From contig VGJH01000078.1 in NCBI GenBank assembly GCA_016867505.1, positions 1-6,095 on the forward strand: a DNA stretch of 6,095 nt, read 5' to 3'. Each line of letters opens with the position of its first letter. Position 1 is the first letter of the stretch. Of this stretch, positions 1 to 3,509 are shown piece after piece. A model generated the notes under the pieces. The model saw nothing but the letters and a program-made list of their open reading frames with translations. It was not told the origin of the DNA and ran no database searches. Origin of the DNA: Candidatus Bathyarchaeota archaeon. GTDB lineage: Archaea; Thermoproteota; Bathyarchaeia; TCS64. Position numbers and translations under genes: made by a program.

Positions 1-181
1 CAAGGTATCGATCATAAAGGACGTCCGCTGTTCGATCATAAGAACTCCATGCTCCTCCATGAATATCTATTATTGCGGATTGTTTTTGTTTGTTGTGATT
101 TCTATATATGCGTGCCTGTAATGGTAGTTCAGGATGTTCATAGTATGTTATATCTGTTTCTTTTATGTTTGGGTCGGTCAT
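1..181 (-). CDS. Alpha/beta hydrolase, N-terminal part (runs off the left edge)
   Basis: Only the first 60 codons are in the window. The reading begins MTDPNIKETDITYYEHPELP, then an Arg-rich strand, then IIDIHGGAWSS at residues 37-47, and ends at DVLYDRYL. HGGAW after a hydrophobic strand is the oxyanion-hole motif of alpha/beta hydrolases of the esterase/lipase and BD-FAE-like kind. The short beta strands before it fit the usual N-terminal sheet. The nucleophile elbow and the Asp/His of the triad lie outside, so activity and substrate cannot be judged. An in-frame ATG lies 9 codons upstream at 208. I prefer 181 because a TATA-like box at 217-224 predicts transcription starting near 194, after the upstream ATG. 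No Shine-Dalgarno is visible. GC is about 39%. The family is fairly sure; the substrate is unknown. Confidence 0.85.
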   Translation of the reverse strand, partial: MTDPNIKETDITYYEHPELPLQARIYRNHNKQKQSAIIDIHGGAWSSYDRTADVLYDRYL

Positions 182-216
182 AGAGATGCATCTGTTTGCA
201 GGTATCATCAATTAGA

Positions 217-224
217 GTATAAAA
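217..224 (-). promoter_or_regulatory. TATA-like box for the alpha/beta hydrolase gene
   Basis: On the minus strand this reads TTTTATAC, centred about 40 bases before the ATG at 181. With archaeal spacing of about 26 bases from box centre to start site, transcription would begin near 194 and give a leader of about 13 bases. Assigned by pattern and spacing only. Confidence 0.4.
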
Positions 225-248
225 TTACCGAATAATATCATTAGAAGC

Positions 249-274
249 GGGTCCAGTGGGATTAGAACCTCACC
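249..274 (-). other. tRNA-like 3' fragment (T-arm plus acceptor strand)
   Basis: Read on the minus strand, this stretch resembles the last 24 bases of a tRNA: a T-stem GTG(A)GG closing on CCCAC with one extra A, a T-loop TTCTAAT (a normal loop has a purine where the second-last T-C-T has T), then an acceptor 3' strand TGGACCC. No anticodon arm or D-arm lies at the right distance, so this is not a working tRNA. It could be a decayed tRNA or a fragment left by an element that integrated at a tRNA gene; chance is also possible. Its core recurs at 2296-2309. Confidence 0.3.
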
Positions 275-316
275 AACATAGAAGATAAGAATGTGTATAA
301 CAGATGACAAATTGGT

Positions 317-323
317 AAAAAAA
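317..323 (-). terminator. Poly-T terminator after the YdhR-like gene
   Basis: Seven consecutive T on the minus strand, 43 bases past the stop codon at 367. Archaeal RNA polymerase stops at such T runs without needing a hairpin. A second run of five T lies slightly nearer the gene at 337-341. Confidence 0.45.
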
Positions 324-366
324 CTTGGAAGGTTACTTTTTAAATTCTACATTTGGACACCGAGAA

Positions 367-675
367 CTAGACTGGACCCCTCGTGCTCTTTGTAAAGTCA
401 GGTATTATGTCGAAGACCTTCATCTCTAGGTCACTAAGAGCCGGATTCTTTTTCAGACTCGCCACAACGGGGCCTCCGAGGTATTCGTTTACCGATTTCT
501 CATCCTTGAAGAGATAGATACCACCCGCTGTTTTCTTGGTGGGGTCGATAAGCCATATCTTCCACTCGAGTTCCTTCATGTTGACGAAAATCGGAACCGC
601 TGGCTCAAATGCCTTATGGATTTCCTCAGCCGAGGGTTTGTACTTGAAGTTGATCTGGAGTATCTTCTTAACCAT
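367..675 (-). CDS. YdhR-family putative monooxygenase (ferredoxin-like ABM fold)
   Basis: The protein has 102 residues. It opens MVKKILQINFKY, has an ELEWKIWLIDP strand in the middle, AGGIYLFKDEKSVNEYLGGP, and an EMKVFDIIPD strand near the end. This order matches the YdhR family of small dimeric alpha/beta-barrel proteins (about 100 residues), which are proposed to be monooxygenases because they share the fold of quinol and polyketide monooxygenases. Their real substrates are mostly unknown. Start: a frame with TTG at 678 exists, but ATG at 675 has a clear Shine-Dalgarno GAGGTG (681-686) five bases ahead, so I use ATG. The gene has its own promoter region and is separated from its neighbours by more than 180 bases on each side, so it appears monocistronic. 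GC is about 50%, higher than the flanking DNA, a possible sign of transfer. Soluble; no signal or membrane segment. Confidence 0.85.
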   Translation of the reverse strand: MVKKILQINFKYKPSAEEIHKAFEPAVPIFVNMKELEWKIWLIDPTKKTAGGIYLFKDEKSVNEYLGGPVVASLKKNPALSDLEMKVFDIIPDFTKSTRGPV

Positions 676-680
676 CAAAA

Positions 681-686
681 CACCTC
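681..686 (-). promoter_or_regulatory. Shine-Dalgarno of the YdhR-like gene
   Basis: GAGGTG on the minus strand, five bases before the ATG at 675. It matches the archaeal anti-Shine-Dalgarno well and is too close to the TTG at 678 (two bases), so it decides the start. Confidence 0.7.
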
Positions 687-701
687 ACATATACTTATGT
701 T

Positions 702-717
702 GGGCGTGCACTCGCCC
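702..717. promoter_or_regulatory. GC-rich inverted repeat upstream of the YdhR-like gene
   Basis: GGGCG and CGCCC flank a six-base centre TGCACT. The repeat stands out in an AT-rich spacer and lies 27-42 bases before the ATG at 675, between a weak minus-strand TATA candidate (about 721-732) and the predicted transcription start. That is where an archaeal repressor site would sit. It could equally form a small hairpin in the leader. No regulator gene is in the window. Confidence 0.3.
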
Positions 718-887
718 GTCTATTTTTGTATGTTTGTTTGAATATAGAATTTTTGGTAAATAGTAAAAGATAAAACAGATAATCACTGGCAATAATAACT
801 ATTTGAACCGCTTCAATCGTAACCATAATAAATCGAGTAAGAATCAGGTGGAAGTGAGGATAAAATCATCGATTAACCATATGCTTT

Positions 888-1285
888 TTAATTTACTATG
901 TAGAGCGGTTTTTCTCCATTCAAGAATCTAACTATATTATCAAATCTCTGAGCAACCCCTCTCCCCATAGCTTCTGGAGTAACAGAAGAATGGGGGTCCT
1001 TCAAATATTCTCAAGACCACTGATACTTCTATCTAGTTTAAAATCTGTACCAAAGCCAAAAAGCTTACCAGAATCAAGAGCATTAGACACAGCCTCTTCA
1101 TCTATTACTTCCTTTCTAGAAGTATTCATATTAACAGCAGTCTCCTTCATTTTGGAAAGTTCATCAAAACTAATAATATCCCTTGTCTCATCAGTCAATG
1201 GGGCATGTATGCTGAGCACGTCAGATTCCTTGAGTAATTCATCAAAGGAACGATAACTAACACCTAAAACAGCTTCCTCTTCCAC
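888..1285 (-). pseudogene. D-isomer-specific 2-hydroxyacid dehydrogenase, C-terminal remnant with frameshift
   Basis: Two minus-strand segments together give the C-terminal half of the NAD-binding domain of a D-2-hydroxyacid dehydrogenase. Segment one (1001-1285) has SFDELLKESDVLSIHAPLTD, then MKETAVNMNTSRKEVIDEEA, matching the family's SDVxSxHxPLT and NTSRGxxVDExAL motifs. It stops after GLENI at a TGA (1001-1003). Segment two (888-998, another frame) continues with DPHSSVTPEAMGRGVAQRF and ends NGEKPLYIVN, the family's TPH(catalytic His)...NVVN end. One missing base in the run at about 1002-1006 would join them. The N-terminal substrate domain and the GxGxxG nucleotide motif are not found upstream, where a stop lies just before the apparent GTG at 1285. 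The acidic catalytic residue after GLDVF is also not recognisable (GTDFKLDRS). GC is about 34%. An inactive relic; the original substrate cannot be told. Confidence 0.8.
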
Positions 1286-1350
1286 GTCTTATTTATGAAT
1301 GGAAATGTCTTACCCGTCAATGGCCACAAGAATACATTATCTTTCAAACA

Positions 1351-1358
1351 TATATAAA
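1351..1358 (-). promoter_or_regulatory. TATA-like box ahead of the dehydrogenase remnant
   Basis: TTTATATA on the minus strand lies in the 95-base gap between the flavoprotein stop (1381) and the remnant. It would start transcription near 1328, but no intact gene follows. It may be the surviving promoter of the lost gene or a chance AT-rich match. Confidence 0.25.
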
Positions 1359-1380
1359 CATTTACGCTGTAATGAAGGAG

Positions 1381-2061
1381 TTACTTGATGGGGTCTTGAG
1401 GATGTTTTGACCTCACGACCTCCCCAAGGCGATGAGCGATGATTTCCGCTTTCTTATACGCCTCTGGATTCACTCGGGGTAGGATGCTTTCACGGATCTC
1501 GTCGATGAAGCCATGACGGTTGACGACCGAGCCTGCTGCACAGCTCTCACCGTATCCACATTGGTAGCATTGGCTGATGCCCGCAACCTTCAAAGCGCCA
1601 ACAGGTTCAGCCATATAGTTGCTGCGGAAAATCTTGCGGATAAAGTCCTCCACCGAGGGGTCCTCCTCACTCCCCGTGGTCACGATTACGCTCAGCTTCC
1701 CCGCCAGCTTGAAACGCTCCCGGTGGCGGAGGCTGAAGGTACGCTCCAGAAAGGCATGGCCAAGAGCATTAATGACTCCATAATAGTTAGGTGCCCCAAA
1801 GACAATCGCATCTGCAGCAAACATCTTGTCGCGGATTGCTGCCCAGTCATCATCTAGGACACAGATGTTATTCTCAGCGCATCCACAGCAGCCTACGCAT
1901 CCCTTGATGTTCTTCCCAGCAAGGCTGATGAATTCGCTGGACTCCCCCGACTTATTCAGAATATATCTAATTATGTCCTCAGTGAGCCCATGTGTGAGCG
2001 TCCCGGATTCATTTCGCTTCGAGTTTCTACCGCTGGCGGATATACCAAGTATCATATCCAT
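1381..2061 (-). CDS. Iron-sulfur flavoprotein, NADPH-dependent FMN reductase family, with two Cys clusters
   Basis: The protein has 226 residues. The flavodoxin-like fold shows an N-terminal strand and phosphate loop (MILGISASGRNSKRNESGT, residues 3-21), DAIVFGAPNYYGVINALGHA (84-103) lining the flavin, and SVIVTTGSEE (124-133). Cysteines at 55, 58, 61 and 67 (C-x2-C-x2-C-x5-C, with an extra Cys59) match the compact motif that binds a 4Fe-4S cluster in archaeal iron-sulfur flavoproteins such as Methanosarcina Isf. A second group, C165-x2-C168-x5-C174, lies near the C-terminus and is not part of that motif. The likely role is soluble electron transfer between ferredoxin or NAD(P)H and an unknown acceptor, perhaps oxygen or peroxide detoxification as proposed for Isf. 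A 33-codon ORF ends 25 bases upstream and is probably cotranscribed. ATG at 2061 and ATG at 2055 are both possible starts. GC of about 55% is well above its neighbours, hinting at a different origin. Confidence 0.85.
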   Translation of the reverse strand: MDMILGISASGRNSKRNESGTLTHGLTEDIIRYILNKSGESSEFISLAGKNIKGCVGCCGCAENNICVLDDDWAAIRDKMFAADAIVFGAPNYYGVINALGHAFLERTFSLRHRERFKLAGKLSVIVTTGSEEDPSVEDFIRKIFRSNYMAEPVGALKVAGISQCYQCGYGESCAAGSVVNRHGFIDEIRESILPRVNPEAYKKAEIIAHRLGEVVRSKHPQDPIK

Positions 2062-2086
2062 GCCTTATGTAAGACGACGTTTAAAG

Positions 2087-2188
2087 TCATCCCTCCAAAC
2101 CGAGTGCGCGTACCACCTCTTTTTCATTTATCTGGATGTATTTGGTGAACGTCTCAGGCACCTTAAATGATGGATCCTCACGCCCCAT
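2087..2188 (-). CDS. Small hypothetical protein (33 residues), probable operon partner of the flavoprotein
   Basis: ATG at 2188 opens MGREDPSFKVPETFTKYIQI (residues 1-20), followed by an acidic and basic stretch ending VRALGLEG and a TGA. The frame is closed upstream by a TAA eight codons before the ATG, so it is not the tail of a longer gene. GAGG (2192-2195) sits three bases before the ATG and a TATA-like box at 2222-2229 predicts a start near 2200, giving a short leader that just contains the GAGG. The stop is 25 bases from the flavoprotein ATG on the same strand. No Cys, no membrane segment; mixed charge with a helix-like C-terminal half. I do not recognise the family. It could be a partner or regulator of the flavoprotein, or the left-over end of a larger gene that regained a start. 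Confidence 0.5.
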   Translation of the reverse strand: MGREDPSFKVPETFTKYIQINEKEVVRALGLEG

Positions 2189-2191
2189 AAT

Positions 2192-2195
2192 CCTC
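2192..2195 (-). promoter_or_regulatory. Shine-Dalgarno of the 33-codon ORF
   Basis: GAGG on the minus strand, three bases before the ATG at 2188. It matters because most other starts in the window lack such a site, so it supports translation of the small ORF. Confidence 0.45.
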
Positions 2196-2221
2196 GAGTG
2201 ACTTGAAATTTACATTTATTC

Positions 2222-2229
2222 AATTTAAC
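2222..2229 (-). promoter_or_regulatory. TATA-like box for the small ORF and flavoprotein
   Basis: GTTAAATT on the minus strand, centred about 37 bases before the ATG at 2188. The expected transcription start near 2200 leaves a leader of about 12 bases that includes the GAGG site. It likely drives both the small ORF and the flavoprotein. Confidence 0.45.
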
Positions 2230-2315
2230 CATTCAATTATTTCTGAAAATACAGTAATATGGACTAAGGATAAAACCTACCAATAAAAATGTAACTCCAG
2301 TGGGATCAGTTCAGT

Positions 2316-2320
2316 AAAAA
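2316..2320 (-). terminator. T5 terminator of tRNA-Ile
   Basis: TTTTT on the minus strand begins one base (C) after the discriminator base at 2322. A T run directly after a tRNA gene is a normal archaeal stop signal. Confidence 0.6.
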
Positions 2321-2321
2321 G

Positions 2322-2396
2322 TGGGCCCGAAGAGAATTGAACTCTTGATCTTCTGATTATCAGTCAGACGCCTTAGCCGTACTAGGCCACGGGCCC
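2322..2396 (-). tRNA. tRNA-Ile (anticodon GAU)
   Basis: A full cloverleaf of 75 bases is visible on the minus strand. The acceptor GGGCCCG pairs with CGGGCCC (seven of seven). T8-G9 is followed by the D-stem GCCT/AGGC with loop AGTACGGCTA (A14, G18G19, A21). The anticodon stem TCTGA/TCAGA holds loop CTGATAA, with anticodon GAT at 2359-2361 (plus strand ATC). The variable loop is AGATC. The T-stem AAGAG/CTCTT holds loop TTCAATT. The discriminator is A73, the usual identity base for isoleucine. No CCA is encoded and there is no intron. The tRNA reads AUU and AUC codons. Its promoter is the palindromic TATA at 2426-2437, shared with the divergent hydrolase gene, predicting a 5' leader of about 9 bases to be removed by RNase P. 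Confidence 0.97.
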
Positions 2397-2425
2397 ACGC
2401 ACCCTCACCTGATATCGGTTCTGTA

Positions 2426-2437
2426 TTAAATATTTAA
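2426..2437. promoter_or_regulatory. Palindromic TATA element shared by tRNA-Ile and the MBL hydrolase
   Basis: TTAAATATTTAA is its own reverse complement, so the TATA-binding protein could seat in either direction. Its centre is about 29 bases before the hydrolase ATG (2461), predicting a nearly leaderless mRNA, which fits the lack of any Shine-Dalgarno there. It is about 35 bases before the tRNA 5' end (2396), predicting a tRNA leader of about 9 bases. Purine-rich sequence next to the box on the tRNA side (AAAGACAG, minus strand) looks more like a TFB-recognition element than the plus-strand side does, so the tRNA direction may dominate. Confidence 0.6.
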
Positions 2438-2460
2438 CTGTCTTTAGGCTTGTTCTGTGT

Positions 2461-3285
2461 ATGGACTCTCTTGTTATTCACTTCCTTGGAACTGGGGGTG
2501 GTCGTCATACCATGAGCACTCAGAGGCGACGTACAGCAGGCATCAGGCTCGTAAATGGAAGAAATAACATACACATCGATCCAGGACCAGGCGCACTGGT
2601 TCACAGTATCTATGCTGGGCTCACTCCCCTCAAGTTGGATGGGATTGTCGTCACTCACTGTCACCCTGACCATTATACTGATGCTGAGTGCCTGATTGAA
2701 GCAATGACACAGGGTACAACTAGAAAAAAAGGAGTCTTAGCAGCAGCGAAGAGTGTCATTGATGGAAACGAGGAGACAGACAGAAGTATCAGTAGATATC
2801 ATCAAAAACTAGTTTCAACAGTTACAAGATTGATACCAAAAAGCATCACTAAAATTGGCAGCGTCTCTTTTCAAGCAGTTGAAGCTTTACATGGTGACCC
2901 AGATTCAATCGGATTAATAATTGATGATGGTGAGCATGGGAAAATTGGTTATACAAGCGACACTGAGTTGATTCCGAGTTTAATTGAAGCATATAGTGGT
3001 TTACGTCTGCTAATTGCCTGTACAATGTGGCCTAAAGGCGAGAGACTTGAAGGTCATCTAAACACGGATGATGCATTACAATTGATTAAAGAAGTTAAAC
3101 CAAAATGTGTTGTTACGACACATTATGGCTTTAGATTACTTAATGCTGATCCATTAAAGGAAGCGAAGTGGTTAGGTGAAGAATCAGGTATTCCCGTTTT
3201 TTCAGCAACTGATGGTATGAGAGTTACTTTAAATGATGAAATCCTTATTCAGGGATCTAAGAAATCTGATGAACCAATCATGTGA
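2461..3285 (+). CDS. Metallo-beta-lactamase-fold hydrolase, RNase Z-like
   Basis: The protein has 274 residues and a complete set of metal ligands. It opens with HFLGTGGGRHTM (7-18), then DPGPGAL (40-46), the signature HCHPDH (66-71), ALHGD with His144, YTSDTE with Asp167, GHLNTDDA with His199, and TTHYG with His221. The HxHxDH motif, the later His and Asp, and the C-terminal His make two metal sites (usually zinc) for hydrolysing ester or phosphodiester bonds. The order and the SDT and GHL motifs resemble the RNase Z/ElaC side of the superfamily, but the exosite arm of true RNase Z is not evident, so tRNA processing is only a possibility. ATG at 2461 is the only sensible start; no Shine-Dalgarno, consistent with a leaderless mRNA from the shared TATA. 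Soluble. GC falls from about 51% in the first 240 bases to about 37% in the rest. Confidence 0.9.
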   Translation: MDSLVIHFLGTGGGRHTMSTQRRRTAGIRLVNGRNNIHIDPGPGALVHSIYAGLTPLKLDGIVVTHCHPDHYTDAECLIEAMTQGTTRKKGVLAAAKSVIDGNEETDRSISRYHQKLVSTVTRLIPKSITKIGSVSFQAVEALHGDPDSIGLIIDDGEHGKIGYTSDTELIPSLIEAYSGLRLLIACTMWPKGERLEGHLNTDDALQLIKEVKPKCVVTTHYGFRLLNADPLKEAKWLGEESGIPVFSATDGMRVTLNDEILIQGSKKSDEPIM

Positions 3286-3315
3286 AGGCTTAAACTTGTT
3301 TTGTGATAGAGAATA

Positions 3316-3325
3316 TTTTTATAAT
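3316..3325 (+). promoter_or_regulatory. T run / TATA-like box before valS
   Basis: TTTTTATAAT lies 30 bases after the hydrolase stop. The T5 could end the hydrolase transcript, and the TATAAT part predicts a new transcription start near 3341-3347. A short palindrome TGAAC-CAA-GTTCA (3326-3338) follows at once and could be an operator. If used, this promoter gives valS a leader of about 165 bases. Confidence 0.4.
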
Positions 3326-3339
3326 TGAACCAAGTTCAT

Positions 3340-3509
3340 GGTTACTGGAAAAGTAGGAGACTGTCTATGGGGTATAGCTTTGTCCTGGGCCCGTATAGGG
3401 CAAGAATTTTTGGTTAACCCAATCAGATCCAAGCTTGTAGCGGACAAGGTTTTAAGGAACCTTACCAATTCAACCCGTATTCAATCCTATCCAAGACCAG
3501 AGAGTGAAG
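3340..3509 (+). other. Unassigned leader region of valS with possible hairpins
   Basis: No recognisable gene fills this stretch. It contains GCCC-GTATA-GGGC (3389-3401), a competing pairing of 3379-3385 with 3398-3404 that would use the same GGGC, the palindrome GGTTAACC (3412-3419), and a six-base-pair hairpin AAGGTT/AACCTT (3446-3463, loop six bases). A 64-codon frame opens at 3338 and overlaps the valS start, but it resembles no family I know. The stretch could be a structured 5' leader, a small RNA, or plain spacer. Nothing here proves regulation. Confidence 0.25.

Noticed and set aside
249..379. A complete intron-containing tRNA on the minus strand
   Set aside because: The acceptor strands pair and the 3' end is tRNA-like, but the D-arm and anticodon stem cannot be built, and the 5' strand lies in the coding end of the YdhR-like gene.
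803..816. Small palindrome TTGAA-CCGC-TTCAA
   Set aside because: Five-base arms in an AT-rich spacer, not close to any start or stop; likely chance.
841..880. C/D-like small RNA on the minus strand (CGATGATT ... CCTGATT)
   Set aside because: The C box does not fit RTGATGA, and no paired C'/D' boxes were found.
1001..1256. Plus-strand frames at 990-1256, 1513-1857 and 1826-2170, and minus-strand frames inside valS and the MBL gene
   Set aside because: Shadows of the real genes on the opposite strand; none has a recognisable motif.
3387..3404. GGGCCCGT resembling the 5' end of tRNA-Ile
   Set aside because: Only eight bases match, and no matching acceptor 3' strand, anticodon arm or T-arm follows.
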